A DNA stretch of 64,000 bases from Wyeomyia smithii (GCF_029784165.1 NC_073694.1:163568342-163632341); one strand, 5' to 3'. Shown: positions 24,385 to 36,528, numbered from the stretch's first letter. The notes: generated from the sequence alone by a model not told the origin. Made by a program: numbers and translations.

Positions 24385-27300
24385 TCATACTTTAATACCA
24401 GCGTGTTTTATGAACACGTACAGCTGTGTCATGTACTGGAGATCTCCGCTTCCCAGAATGTCTCTAACGGGTACGTTCGGTTGTTTTCCTCGGGCCCGAA
24501 GGGAATCTATAAGCTCGGACCTAACACCACAGTATTCGGTACACGACCAAACAACATGCTCGATGTCATGGTAGCCATCGCCACAAACGCAGTGATTACT
24601 GTCTACAAGCCCTATACGAAAGACATGCGTGTTTAACGTGTAGTGATTGGACATAAGTCTGGACATCACGCGAATGAAGTCCCGACCTACATCCAACCCC
24701 TTGAACCATGCTTTCGTCGATACCTTAGGAAAAATGGAATGTAGCCACCGTCCCAGTTCATCTGAGTTCCATGATAATTGCCAACTGTTGAGTGTTCTCT
24801 GACGCAAAATGCTATAAAATTCATCATATACAATTGGTCTTACATAAATATCGCCATCAATAGCACCCACCTTAGCTAAAGCGTCAGCCTTTTCATTGCC
24901 CGGAATGGAACAATGAGAAGGGACCCACGCTAAGGTAACCCGGTATTTTTTATCTGTTAAAGCACTTAAAAACCGCCGTATTTTCCCCAGGAAATACGGG
25001 GTGTGCTTCACAGTCTTCATCGATCGCAGAGCCTCAATGGCACTGAGACTGTCTGTGAAGATGAAGTAGTGGTCTATGGGTAGGGTTTCGATGATCCCAA
25101 CAGAGTACTGAATAGCAGCAAGTTCTGCGACGTACACGGAAGCAGGAGCATCGAGTTTGTAGGAGGCGATAAAACTTTCGTGAAAAACACCAAAGCCAGT
25201 GGACTCATCTAGATTAGATCCGTCAGTGTAAAACATTTTATCACAACTAACATGTTTGAACTTATTGGAAAAAATCTAAGGGATCTCTTGCGGTCGCAGT
25301 TGATCCGGGATACCAATAATATCTTCTTTCATGGTGGTGTCGAAGAATATAGCATTATTAGAAGTACCTAAAAGTGCGATATTGGAGAAATCGTATGAAG
25401 AAGGATTAATATCTTGAGCCATATAGTCAAAATATAAAGTCATAAATCTGGATTGAGATTGAAGGTCGACCAACCTCTCGAAATTTTCAATTACTAATGG
25501 GTTCATAACTGTGCATCGAATTAGCAACCGGTAAGAGAGATTCCAAAAACGATGTTTCAACGGAAGAATACCCGCTAGCACCTCAAGACTCATCGTATGG
25601 GTCGACTGCATGCAGCCCAAGGCAATACGCAAACAACGATATCTCTCTAATTTTATAATGTGCGTGTTCGCGGCGGAGCGAAAGCAGAAACAGCCGTACT
25701 CAAGAACTGACAATATCGTTGTTTGGTATAACCTTAGAAGGTCTCCTGGGTGAGCACCCCACCAAGTTCCGGTAATCGTACGAAGAAAATTAATCCTCTG
25801 TTGACATTTTTGTGTCAGATACCTAATATGACAAGCCCAGGTGCATTTAGAGTCGAACCAGACCCCGAGATATTTAGCGACTAAAACCTGAGTGATCGTT
25901 TTACCCGAAAGTAGGAGCTGCAGCTGAGCTGGGTTATGCTTCCTAGAAAAAACGACCAGCTCAGTTTTCTCCGGAGAGAATTCGATACCCAGCTTAAGAG
26001 CCCATTCAGACAAATTGTCTAAGGTATCTTGCAATGGTCCTTGCAGATCGTTAGTTTCGCTTCCAGTAATGGATACAACGCTATCGTCTGCAAGTTGCCT
26101 TAGCGTGCATGAATTTGCAAGACATTCATCAATGTCATTGACGTAAAAATTATATAAGAGAGGGCTTAAACATGAGCCCTGGGGAAGACCCATGTAACTA
26201 ATTCGGGAAGTTGTCGAATCACCATGTGAGAAATACATATGCTTTTCTGACAACAAATTGAGCAAAAAATTATTCAAATTTGGTAAAGTCCCTGCGAATG
26301 AAGTTTCTCGGTTAAAACTTCTACAGAGACAGAGTCAAATGCCCCCTTAATGTCCAAGAATGCAGAGGCCATTTGCTCTTTTCGAGCAAAGGCGAGTTGA
26401 ATTTCGGTAGAAAGCAACGCTAGGCAATCGTTCGTTCCTTTGTCCCGGCGAAAGCCAAATTGAGTATCTGAAAGTAAACCATTTGTTTCGACCCATCTGT
26501 CTAACCGTAAGAAGATCATTTTCTCCATTAATTTCCGGAGGCAAGAGAGCATAGCAATCGGCCTATAAGAATTGTGATCAGAGGCGGGTTTTTGAATAGC
26601 AATGACTTTTACCTTCCTCCAGTCGTGCGGAACAATGTTTAGCTCAAGGAACTTGTTGAACAAGTTTAACAAGCGTCTTTTTGCAGAGTCGGGTAGATTC
26701 TTCAACAAGTTGAATTTGATTCTATCCAACCCTGGAGCTTTATTGTTGCACGAGAGGAGAGCCATAGAAAATTCCAACATCGAAAATAGAGGCTCTTTCG
26801 TAGCTAATAAAAACGCGTCGCGAAAGGTCTTCTGTTCGGGGACAGAGTCCGGACAGACCTTTTTGGCGAAATCGAGTATCCAGCGATCTGAATACTCCTC
26901 GGACTCATTCGAAACGTTACGATTCCGCATGCGTCTGGCGGTATCCCAAAGAGTGCTCATCGCTGTTTCCCTCGACAACGCGTTTACGAACCGCCGCCAG
27001 TACCCGCGTTTTTTCGCCTTTACTAAGCTCTTCATCTGCCTGCCCAGTGCCTCCTACTTTCGAAGTAGGTTGACAGTGCCGTACTCCCGGTAGTCCTTAT
27101 ACGCCGCGGACCTTCGCGCGTACAGCTCAGAGCACTCTTTGTCCCACCATTTGTTGGGAGGTCGCTGTCTAATCGTTACCCCGGGTATCGGTTTCGTCTG
27201 AGCTTGAGTCGCGGCGTCGATGATCAAGCCAGAAAAGAACGCGTATTCTTCCTCCGGAGGAAGTTCCACGTGGGACTCGATTCTTTGCGATATTATGGTC

Positions 27301-28052
27301 TCATAAGACTTCCAATCAATGTTACGTGTGAGGTCATACGCAATATTGATTGGATCCGTTGGAGTTGACCCATTAGCAATTGAGATAACGATTGGTAGGT
27401 GATCACTACCGTGGGGATCGTTGATTACTTTCCACCGGCAATCTAACGCTAGTGATGTCGAGCAAAGGGATAGGTCAAGCACGCTTTCACGTGCTGGAGC
27501 ATTAGGTACACGTGTCGCTTCCCCAGTATTCAAAAGTGTCATATTGAAGTCGTCGATTAAGTTACAGATTAAAGAAGATCGGTTGTCGTCGTACAGCGAC
27601 CCCCATAGCGAACAGTGAGAATTAAAATCTCCCAATATCAAAAAAGGCGCGAGTAGCAACTCTGCTATATCAGTGAGATGCCTCTGTTCAATCCGCGCGG
27701 ATGGAGGGATATATAACGAAACAAGGCATAGGTCTTTTCCATTCATATTCGTTTGAATGGCAACGACTTCAATATTCGAGATCGAGGGGAGGTCGATTCT
27801 GAAGAAGGAATAGCACTTTTTAATCCCTAAAAGTACCCCTCCACCGTGTGAGTCTCGATCTCGGCGAATAATGTTAAAATCGTGGAAATTGAGTTGACTG
27901 TTTGAATTGAGAAAAGTTTCACAGAGCGCAAATGCATCACAATTGTGTGTATTTATTAAATGAGAAAATAGATCGAACTTGCGGATGATACTTCTGCAAT
28001 TCCACTGTAATACAGTGATAAAATTCCTAACCTCTTTCGCCGTATTAGTCAT
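24385..28052 (-). pseudogene. I-like ORF2: endonuclease, RT, RNase H (several frameshifts)
   Basis: Starts at ATG 28052, overlapping the ORF1 stop by 8 nt (ATGACTAA). Endonuclease: VLQWNCRSI, CETFL, GDFNSH and GSDHLP. RT: YRPIAMLSCLRKLMEKM, DTQFGFRRDKGTNDC, SAFLDIKGAFDSV, GLPQGSCLSPLLYN and QLADDSV; the usual Y/FxDD is LADD. RNase H: FYTDGS, AELAAIQ, FTDSLSAI and VPSHCSIPGNEKAD, with all four acidic sites. It ends in CVCGDGYHDIEHVVWSC, a Cys/His motif. Frames break near 27050, near 26275 and at 25236-25276, so four pieces remain. Confidence 0.9.
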
Positions 28053-29436
28053 CGAAAGATATAATAGCTGAAATGAGGGGCCAAGTTGCTGCTAGTTGCT
28101 TCAAAAAGGTTTTCACTTTAGGAAGTAGGGCAAGAAGAATATTTTGTAGGGGATCTGGTATGTTGAATGTTTTAAATATCCAGTCCACAATATCAGAAAA
28201 TTTTACGAACCCTGTTTCTTTTTTATCTTCTGATCGAGAAATGGGTGCACGAGGGGTTTTTGGTGCCCCAGGAAGCGGTGGGTACTCATGGTTTGATTTA
28301 AAATTAAATCCGGGAGGAACTTGCTTCGGTTTTTCTTCACCGCTTGCTTTTTGTGTTGGCTTATTGGTCATTCCGCTAAGGGTTATCTTGCGACCTTTGC
28401 GAGAAAGATTAGGAGAGTTGATCAATCTCCTCTTCCTAGATCCTTCTGGCATGGCATAAGAGCACCCTTCGACGGGATCGTCAGATGTACCCTCATCGGT
28501 TGGCAAAAAGGAAAAGATGTTTCCTGTCGAGGGTGGCTCAGCCCTCTTAAGCATTTCTGCAAAAGAGCGCTTTGATCGTTCCTTGAGGGAACGCTTGATT
28601 TTTTCCTCGCGCTGTTTGTACTCGGGACACGCCGAAAGGTCATGCCGAGTTCCCTCGCAGTAAAGACACTTTTCAGTATCCTCACAGCAAGCGGTCTCAG
28701 CATGATTGCCTCCGCACTTGCTGCAGCGTGCCTTGTTGCAGCAGTAGGTGGCTGTATGACCTAACTGCTTGCAGTTTTGGCAATGCATGACCCGCGGTAC
28801 GAACAGGCGTACAGGCAGACGAACCCTGTCCAAAGAGATGTAGTTCGGCAGTGCGGATCCGGCGAATGTTACACGGAAGGAATCCGAAGGGAAGAATTTC
28901 TTCTTCCCTTCTTCGATGGATACTGAATGCAATTGCTTGACATCCAGTATCTTTACATCTTGGATCAGGGGGTTCTTGAAGCAGCCAACCCCGTGACGCA
29001 AAATGTTATCGACCGTGAGGCTTCCTTCGGTAACCACACCGTCGATCTCCACGTCCTTGGCAGGGATGTACACGCGGTACTCCCTTGTAAAGAGCTCGTA
29101 GCTAGCAATTTCGTTTGCTTGCTTCAAGCTACTCACGACAACTCGCAGTTTGTTCGGCCTCACCTTCGTAATCTCGGTTACGGCCGAAAACTGTTTTGCC
29201 AGGTCTTTGCCTATTTGAATTATATTCAAAGGTTTTTTTATGGGCCGGAGGTAAACAACGTAGGGACCGCTAGCGGCATCTGGGTAAGCTTTCACCCGTA
29301 TTTCCGGTACCCTTGGTACGGGGCTAGGTAGCGGTGGTGGTACAGGGGAAGGTAAGGGAAAACTGCTGGGGGAAATTTCAATTTCTTCCCCATTTGTTTC
29401 CACATCCAGGAAAAGTTGCACCTGCATGTCGTCCAT
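28045..29436 (-). CDS. I-like ORF1, zinc-knuckle Gag-like protein
   Basis: 463 aa, uninterrupted. Pro-rich N-terminus, a central region with the RRM-like segment PIKKPLNIIQIGKDL through DSFRVTFAGSALP, three CCHC-type knuckles (CQNCKQLGHTATYC, CSKCGGNHAETAC, CLYCEGTRHDLSAC) and a basic tail, ending in a hydrophobic stretch. It packages element RNA in the family; that is known for ORF1 proteins generally. It is the only intact ORF of this copy and overlaps ORF2 by 8 nt. Confidence 0.88.
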   Translation of the reverse strand: MDDMQVQLFLDVETNGEEIEISPSSFPLPSPVPPPLPSPVPRVPEIRVKAYPDAASGPYVVYLRPIKKPLNIIQIGKDLAKQFSAVTEITKVRPNKLRVVVSSLKQANEIASYELFTREYRVYIPAKDVEIDGVVTEGSLTVDNILRHGVGCFKNPLIQDVKILDVKQLHSVSIEEGKKKFFPSDSFRVTFAGSALPNYISLDRVRLPVRLFVPRVMHCQNCKQLGHTATYCCNKARCSKCGGNHAETACCEDTEKCLYCEGTRHDLSACPEYKQREEKIKRSLKERSKRSFAEMLKRAEPPSTGNIFSFLPTDEGTSDDPVEGCSYAMPEGSRKRRLINSPNLSRKGRKITLSGMTNKPTQKASGEEKPKQVPPGFNFKSNHEYPPLPGAPKTPRAPISRSEDKKETGFVKFSDIVDWIFKTFNIPDPLQNILLALLPKVKTFLKQLAATWPLISAIISFDD

Positions 29437-29570
29437 TTCGCGGGAGCGTTACGCTCTACCGCACACAAACGATAAATATTCGAATGTGTGGGGGGATCAA
29501 ATAGTTGATATTAAATTTTAAAAACAATTTTTCAAACTACAATGGATCAAAATAAAAAAAAAGACAGTAC

Positions 29571-29631
29571 TACTAATACTAATAACAATAGTAATAATAA
29601 TTATAATAATAATAATTATAATAATAATAAC

Positions 29632-29668
<37 letters not shown>

Positions 29669-29712
29669 TTAATAATAATAATATTGATAGTAATAATATT
29701 AATAATAATGAT
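29571..29712. repeat. AAT-rich microsatellite in the element's 5' UTR
   Basis: Imperfect (AAT)n with interspersed AAC, ATT and AGT triplets for about 140 bp. It creates an Asn-rich ORF on the plus strand that has no other support. It lies between the 5' end of the I-like element (30001) and its ORF1 start (29436). Confidence 0.9.
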
Positions 29713-30001
29713 AAAAAATCTAAAGTGAATACTTCACCGAACGTCTAAGACACGACCTCACGGCTGATAGAGAATTATTCTTGCTGATATATCAGCTGCG
29801 TATCAGATCACTGGCGGGGTAGCCTGCCCCTACCAGTGTGCAGATGTTTCTGCCGATATACTGCAGTCTATTGCTATCGCACAGCACAAAAAACTAATCG
29901 AAAAAAAACACCCGTACCAGTAACTCCTGTATTGTTATTTTGCGAATCAAACGGAGATAAACAATTTGCGTCTAATCGAGACGAAAGCAAAACAACGAAT
30001 G

Positions 30002-31042
30002 AAATACAAACATCTGCCGGCATCAGAAATCCGCAGTGCGTGGAGTATGTGGATTAGATAGTTTGAAAGTGTTATGGCGGCTGCAAACGTCTATGACGGA
30101 GAAAGAAGGAAGATGCAACTTTTGGCAATGGGTGGTCTGGAGCTACAATGTGCGTATTTCGGATTACCTGGTATCAGTGATGACGCTGCTGACCCAGAGG
30201 TAGACCCATATGAAACTGCAAAAGAGAAGCTGAATCAACATTTCTCACCCAAACATCACGACAGCTTTGCGCGGTTTTTGTTTTGGTCTCTAGCCCTAGA
30301 AGAAAGCGAGTCAATCGAGAAATTTTCTTTGCGGGTGCAGCAAAAGGCCGAGAAAATTTGTTTCGGAAAGACCGAAACTGGAAGACGGCACATTGCCATA
30401 ATTGACAAAATCGTTCAATTTACCTCGGACGATCTCAGACAGAAATTGTTAGAGAAGGAAACACTGACGCTTGATGAGACCACAAAAATTGTGGATGCTC
30501 ATCAGTCGGTTCGATACCAATCAGCCAGGGTGAACAATAAAGGAATCGAGACTTCAGTAAATCGCATCAACTATCACAGCAATCACCGCAACGACTACAG
30601 CACCGGACACTGCACCAATCAAACAGAGCGGAAATCACGATGCCTGCGCTGCGGGTACGACTTACACCGTCCAGGACAACGATGTCCGGCAGTGAGCGAG
30701 ACCTGTAAGCGTTGTGGAAAAGTAGGTCACTTTCGTATGGTTTGTCACTCGAACTCCAATGCGAGCCTATCTTCGGGATCGGTGAGTACTTTTAATAATT
30801 ATTTGTGCTATTGTTTATCAACTATTTTCAAAAAAAGTGGTACAATGGGAAGAAAGCGTCATCAAAATTTTCCGGCAAATGACCGTCCCCCCATATTTAA
30901 ACGTCCCAGAAATGTGTATAACGTTAACGATGATCTAACAGGAGACGATCGTAAGGAAAATTTACCAGTTTACAACGTAGGGGACAATAATGATGAAATG
31001 ATCAAATGTTGTATTGGGGGAGGAGAAGAATCGTCATGTTGA
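30002..31042 (+). pseudogene. gag, 3' part, with zinc knuckles
   Basis: Starts with the second target copy and continues the frame of 23905: KYKHLPASEIRSAWSMWIR, then one TAG at 30057-30059, then FESVMAAANVYDG onwards. Capsid-like region (LAMGGLELQCAYF..., DPYETAKEKLNQHFSPKHHDSFARFLFW), then two Cys knuckles CLRCGYDLHRPGQRC and CKRCGKVGHFRMVC. After them come a basic RKRHQ linker and the start of the protease region (VYNVGDNNDEMIKCCIGGG), which stops at 31042. Ty3/Gypsy type by layout and by the pol that follows. Confidence 0.88.
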
Positions 31043-31831
31043 TTGATTCCGACTCTAAGTACAACCTCATAGACGGTTAAGTCGAAAATCGAAGAGCTGC
31101 TAGAAATGGACATAATTGAATAAGTATCTGAACCGACGTCCTGGGTTTCACCACTCGTTCCAATCATAAAAGAGAATGGAGATCTGCGCTTATGCATAGA
31201 CATGCGAAGGGCCAACCAAGCCATCCAAAGGCTTAATCACCCATTACCTGTGTTTGATGATCGGATTGCCAAATTTGGAAACACGAAATTCTTTACATCT
31301 TTAGACATCAAGCAAGCTTTTCACCAGGTGGAGATAACAGAAGACAGCCGTGATGTTACAACTTTCATAACCAATTGGGGTTTGTACCGCTACAAAAGAT
31401 TACTATTTGGAGTGAACTGTGCGCCGGAGCTTTTTCAACACCTGATGGAAAGCATTCTGGTTGGCTGTCGCAACACTGTCGTGTTCATTGACGATATACT
31501 CATTTTCGGCGAAACGGAGGAGGACCATGACTCCGCAGTGAAACAGACACTTAGTGTGTTGCGATAATACGGTATTTTACTAAATGACCATAAATGCAAA
31601 TTTAAGCAGCGAGAGGTAATTTTTCTGGGCCACAACTAGTCAGCGGATGGAATATCTGCAAGTGAAGATAAAGTTAAATCGGTTGTGGCTTGTAGAGCCC
31701 CACGAACGAAGGAAGAACTAAGGAGCTTTTTGGGGTTGGTCACATACGTGTCCAGGTAAGAATTTCCGGTGGTTTAGGTTTAATTCTTTGGATATTTGGA
31801 CAATTTTATTTCTTTATATCTAGGTTCATTC
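31043..31831 (+). pseudogene. pol, protease remnant and RT (with intron-like segment)
   Basis: After the protease start (DSDSKYNLIDG) a large part of the protease and the first RT portion is missing: the text passes directly to VESKIEELLEMDIIE. RT then reads PTSWVSPLVPIIKENGDLRLCIDMRRANQAI, FTSLDIKQAFHQVEI, FGVNCAPELFQHLM and VVFIDDILIF (the F/YxDD motif as FIDD), then VIFLGHN and LRSFLGLVTYVSR. In-frame stops: TAA at 31565 and TAG at 31638. At 31755 the frame is interrupted by a 68-bp GT-AG segment, then GTTCATTC continues the codons R-F-I-P up to the CR1-like insertion. Confidence 0.9.
31756..31823 (+). other. 68-bp spliceosomal-intron-like segment in pol
   Basis: GTAAG donor after TCCAG and a pyrimidine-rich TTTTATTTCTTTATATCTAG acceptor. 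Removing it joins TCC-AG|G-TTC-ATT-CCT-AAT, giving SRFIPN, which is what related Gypsy RT/RNase H linkers show (FLGLVTYV..FIP). Left in place, TAA follows at once (AGG TAA). It is distinct from the CR1-like insertion, which starts 8 nt later. Either a true intron or a chance insertion with splice-like ends. Confidence 0.7.
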
Positions 31832-31998
31832 GCCTCGAACAGTCGTCGGGTGCGGACGCGTTTGCTTTTCGCTCCGCAATTAACTTGTATAGTATACATT
31901 TTGTTTTGTTTTTTTTTTTCACACCTTGACAACGTCGCGTGTTTTTGCTGACCATCCGTGTCGTAACTCTTCCGCTTACTGTAATAACGTAAATAACC

Positions 31999-33512
31999 AT
32001 GCCGTGCGGTGTAAATTCGTGCAGCATAAACGACGACCGCTTTCTTTGGAAGTGCGAGTTCTGCAGTAGAACTTACCATGCTGCGTGTATCGGCATACAA
32101 CGACACCGCGAACTTTTCATCACATCTTATATGGCGCCATTGTGTACGGAATGTCAAGAAATTCTCCGGAAGGAAGCTGACGTACGGAAGCTGCTTCATC
32201 AACAGGGGCAGCTTGTGAAGGCAATTCATCGACAGACGGACGCCAATCATCGCATTGCCACGGATATGAAAAAATTCTGCTTTGTGTCAGAATTGTTCGA
32301 CAGTATTGAGCACCTGCTTAATGATGTCAAAGAAACTTTGTCAGCGATTAACAAAAGCAATCAAAACATGTGCAGTGCGGTCGGGCAGCACATAAAGTCG
32401 TGTGACAATAAATTGCACACGACATTGACCGGCATCAGCGAGTCGTTTTCAACGATGCCACAAAAAATACATAAATATTTTGACGAACGGCTCTCAAGCC
32501 TGACAAGCAATTTTATTAGTTCAATCACAGAGGCTGAGTCATTGAAACCTCATACAAATAACGACTCCAAACTTACTGAAATACTCGAGAAGGTGAGATT
32601 TGTCTCAGGGACTGTCTCCAATCTTCAGGTGACCAACACATGCAGTGCAAAACCTCAAAAAAATCTTCAGGAAGAACTAGCTGAAAAATCTTTCTACCCG
32701 AAAGCGGACCATACATCTCCAGGATGGAGATTTCTGGGTAACAAATGGCAATGGAAGCAGGACTGGTCCACTTATGATGCCAAGCAACGGTCTCGAAGAC
32801 TACAAGAAAAAGCTGCCGAAAAAGCCAAAAGAAACCGTAAAAAAAGAAAACAACAAATCACTCATACCAGTAAACAAAACAACCAGCACAGCGGTACGCA
32901 AAACTATCAACGCATCAACGCATCAGACAAAGAATTACTAGCCACAGCAAAAGTTCAATTCGCCGGGCCACCCTCATCAACCGACCATCCGATAGCTGCA
33001 CTTTCTGCTCCAAAACTCATCAACTTCAGGAAAGGAGAAACTATCAACCCGTATCGATCTGAAAAGGTACAACACAGAGCACTACTTCAAAGTCAGAACC
33101 GGAAAATACTGCTCCGCTGCTAGATCCTATGCGTCCACCGATTGTCAGACTAACGGAGCAATCCGCTGCTGGTGACAAACGCTATCTGAAAGCACGGCTG
33201 CGTGATCACAAAATTATGGATACGGTACGAACTTTCCTTGCTTTCCTGCATGATCAGCCAATAACGGTATGCATTCGAGGAATCACAAAAATTAGTGCAT
33301 CGGTGATGCTGGCAGCTGAAGGACCACCAACTGACTTAAACCTGCTACGTGAAATTTTCCTGGACGTACATGAAGAACTGGGAATATCACGCGATGATGC
33401 TTTAGCAGACCTGCAGTCTCATCGGACATCGTTATCCAGTGAACGAACACACCGCCTACAACAACTAAGGGAAAGCACCGACAAATTTTACAAACCGAGT
33501 TTTCGGAAATAA
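31999..33512 (+). pseudogene. CR1-like ORF1 with PHD-type zinc finger
   Basis: Frame 31999-33123 (374 aa) begins MPCGVNSCSINDDRFLWKCEFCSRTYHAACIGI...LCTECQE, a PHD-like Cys/His pattern in the first 52 residues. A coiled-coil region (about 60-210) and a basic RKKRKQQ stretch follow. A frameshift at about 33123 leads into the next frame (33129-33512), which carries the conserved C-terminal part (IMDTVRTFLAFLHDQPITVCIRGITKI). PHD-bearing ORF1 is known for CR1-group elements. Confidence 0.85.
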
Positions 33513-33539
33513 CGACCCCTTTCGATGAGAAAGAAGAAG

Positions 33540-36449
33540 ACTTACAGGTAACACTCACCAACCCTCAAACATCGTCAACCACCATATCACCAAAAATTTC
33601 TTCACCAACACAAAATGCGACTGAAATTTTGGTTTACTGTCAAAATTTCAATCGCATGAAAGGCCCAGCCAAAATGAAACAAATTTACAACAATCTTTTA
33701 GGCTCATCCTTTTCAGTCATATTGGCGACTGAAACAAACTGGGATGAAAGTGTCAAAAGTGAAGAGATTTTTGGAAATATGTTTAATGTATTCAGGAATG
33801 ACAGGAATCTTCAAGAATCCGAGAAGAAGTCAGGCGGAGGAGTCCTCATAGCGGTTTCTGTGAATTTTAATTCAGAAACTGTTGCTGCACCTAAATTCAA
33901 AGAATTCGAGCACATTTGGATAAAATCGCACATAGCAGGTGAAACACACGTATTCGCCTCTGTGTACTTTCCTCCACATAACGCTAATAAAATTACGTAT
34001 GAAAAGTTTTTTAATTGCGCAGAAAAAATTTTATCTGAACTACCTCCAGAAGTGAAAGTTCACATCTATGGGGACTTCAATAAAAACACCGCTGACTTCA
34101 TCTTGGACCCTGAAAACGAAAGCATCCTACTCCCAGTCGTTGGAGATAATATCACTTTGCAATTCATGTTTGACGAATTTGCTAAACTAGTTTTGAACCA
34201 GGTTAACCATGTAAGAAACCGTGAAAATTGCTATTTGGACCTACTCTTAACGAATATCCATGAAGATTTCTGTGTGACCGAATCAGTTAACCCACTGTGG
34301 AAAAACGAAAAGTTTCACACAGCAATTGAATATTCTTTATTTTTACATGAATATCAAAGACCCAACGACTGTGAGTATGAGGAAGTCCTTGATTTCAAAA
34401 TCGCGAACTATGCAAATATTAAAAACAAATTAAACTGTGTCAACTGGCAACAAATTTTTAGAGATGAAGGAAATGTCGAATCATCTGTTAGCGTCTTTTA
34501 TAAAATTCTGTACAACATCATCTCTCAAGAAATTCCATTGAAGAAAAAACGACGCCACGCTAACACTAAACATCCAGTCTGGTTTAACAAACAAATAAAA
34601 AATTAAAAAAACCGCAAACAAAAAGCTCACAAAATTTTCAAAAAGCACAATAGCAGTGAAAATCTAGCAATTTACTTGAAAATATGTGATCAACTGAACT
34701 TTGCAATCAGTGATGCATTTGAAGAATTCAATACAAAAACTGAACTAGAAATTAAGTCTTGTCCAAAGAACTTCTTCAATTACGTCAAAACAAAACTAAA
34801 ATCAGACAATTTTCCATCGAAAAATGCAACTCGATGAACATATTGGTGATAACTCGGAGAAAAATTGCAATCTCTTTGCAAAATTTTTCCAGGAAATCTA
34901 TACCACATTTTCCGAAAAAAATCGCGACCGCGATTATTTTGCATTTTATCCAGAATATCCAAGAAACGTTGGTGTCAACCAACTTCAGGTACAGGATGTT
35001 TTGCAGGGTCTGAGAAATGTAGACCCTTCCAAAGGACCTGGACCTGACGGAATACCTCCAGCACTCATGAAAAATCTTTCGAAGGAACTTACATCTCCTT
35101 TGTTCTGGCTGTTCAATATGTCGTTGGAAACTGGAGTCTTCCCAAATATATGGAAAAGCTCATTTTTAGTGCCTATTTTCAAATCTGGGCGTAAATCTGA
35201 CATACGTAATTATCGTGGAATCGCTATTATCTCTTGCATTCCAAAACTCTTTGAGGCAATTGTCAATGAAAAGATATTTGCTCAAGTCAAAAATCGAATA
35301 ACTGACCAACAACACGGCTTCAAAGGCCGCTCTACATCCACAAATTTACTTGAATTCGTAGATTACTCATTGAATGCAATTGATAATGGGAACCATATTG
35401 AAGCTCTCTATACAGACTTTAGCAAAGCATTTGATCGTATTGACATACCAATGCTACTTTTTAAACTGCAAAAAATTGGAATTGAGTCTGGTCTCCTGAA
35501 GTGGCTTGAATCATATTTAACAAACAGGCAACAAATAATAAAGTTCAATGGAAAAAAGTCAAATCCCATTCAAGTTACTTCAGGTGTTCCCCAAGGCTCC
35601 CACTTAGGACCACTTCTTTTCATTTTGTACGTAAACGACATTTCCTTCATCCTCAAAAATGTTAAAGTTCTAATATATGCCGACGACATGAAGCTGTTTT
35701 TGGAAATGAAATATCAAGAAGACATCAATGTATTTCAGAATGAATTCCACACATTTTACATCTGGTGTAAGAAAAGCCGACTTAAAGTAAATGTAAAAAA
35801 ATGCAATGTAATATCCTTTAGCAGAAAATTAACAACACCCAAAATTGTAATTGCATTAGGGGATCAGAATGTGAAGAAATGTGATAAAGTTAGGGATTTA
35901 GGAATAATCTTAGATTCTAAACTTAATTTCATCGACCACTATAACACTATCATACACAAGGCGAACAACATGTTAGAGTTTATCAAACGCTTCTGTTATA
36001 ATTTCCAAGACCCGTACACTCAATCATCAAAACATCAAAACTTTGTATATTGCCTATGTGAGGTCAATACTGGAATACTGTAGCATTGTGTGGTCTCCTC
36101 GTCCTGGCGTACATGAAGAAAGAATAGAATTCGTAAGCTAGGTTGGACCGCACATCGTCTTCCGTCATATGAAGCACGCTGCATGTTGATTGACATTCAA
36201 ACATTAAAAGAACGGCGAGAGTATGCGATGGCTTCATTTGTAAACGATATCGTTTCGCAGAACGTTGACTCAGCAGTACTACTTTCTAAATTGAACTTTT
36301 ATGCACCCATTCGACAACTTCGACACCGTAGTTTATTTGCTCTCAACCATCATCGTACGGAATACGCAAAAAATGGACCTATGAATAGTATTATGAATTC
36401 TTATAATCAACAGTATTTCGAGTCCTTGAGGCTGAGGACACAAAAGTAA
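33540..36449 (+). pseudogene. CR1-like ORF2: endonuclease and RT
   Basis: Endonuclease: VYCQNFNRMKGPAKMKQIYNNL, TETNWDES, GDFNKN and a C-terminal HTAIEYS. RT: PSKGPGPDGIPPALMKN, FKSGRKSDIRNYRGIAI, QQHGFKGRSTSTNLLEF, YTDFSKAFDRID, TSGVPQGSHLGPLLFILYVND and YADDMKLF. The frame breaks at about 34606-34823 and about 36083; the last piece (36183-36449, LKERREYAMASFVNDIV) is the usual C-terminal tail. Confidence 0.88.
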
Positions 36450-36528
36450 TTTGTTTATGTTCGTGTATAGTTTAGAAATTAATGTAACTAGTCTACATAT
36501 ATGATTGACGAAATAAATAAATAAATAA

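Larger units (their letters stand above)
24012..30001 (-). mobile_element. I-like non-LTR retrotransposon with EN, RT and RNase H (copy 1)
   Basis: A perfect 14-bp target duplication AAATACAAACATCT flanks it (23998-24011, 30002-30015). Read on the minus strand: 5' UTR of about 560 bp that includes an AAT/ATT tract, ORF1 at 29436, ORF2 overlapping ORF1, and a 3' UTR ending ...AAACTTAA without a poly(A) tail, as in I-type elements. Length about 6.0 kb and apparently full length. A second copy of the same family is at 57.5-63.3 kb. Frameshifts in ORF2 inactivate it. Confidence 0.95.
31832..36528 (+). mobile_element. CR1-like (T1/Q group) non-LTR retrotransposon
   Basis: Inserted in pol; ATTC occurs at both edges (31828-31831, 36529-36532), and the 3' end is an (AAAT)n tail, typical of CR1-type elements. 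It starts GCCTCGAACAGTCGTCGGG with a 5' UTR of about 170 bp, ORF1 with a PHD-like finger, then ORF2 with endonuclease and reverse transcriptase, no RNase H. About 4.7 kb, close to full length. Frameshifts and stops in both ORFs. Confidence 0.92.

Noticed and set aside
29542..29748. Asn-rich 68-aa protein
   Set aside because: Translation of an AAT microsatellite in the antisense 5' UTR of the I-like element.
30782..30840. Second intron in gag (GTGAGT after TCTTCGGGATCG)
   Set aside because: The unspliced frame runs on into the RKRHQ linker and protease start, and no acceptor restores frame; donor match alone is not enough.
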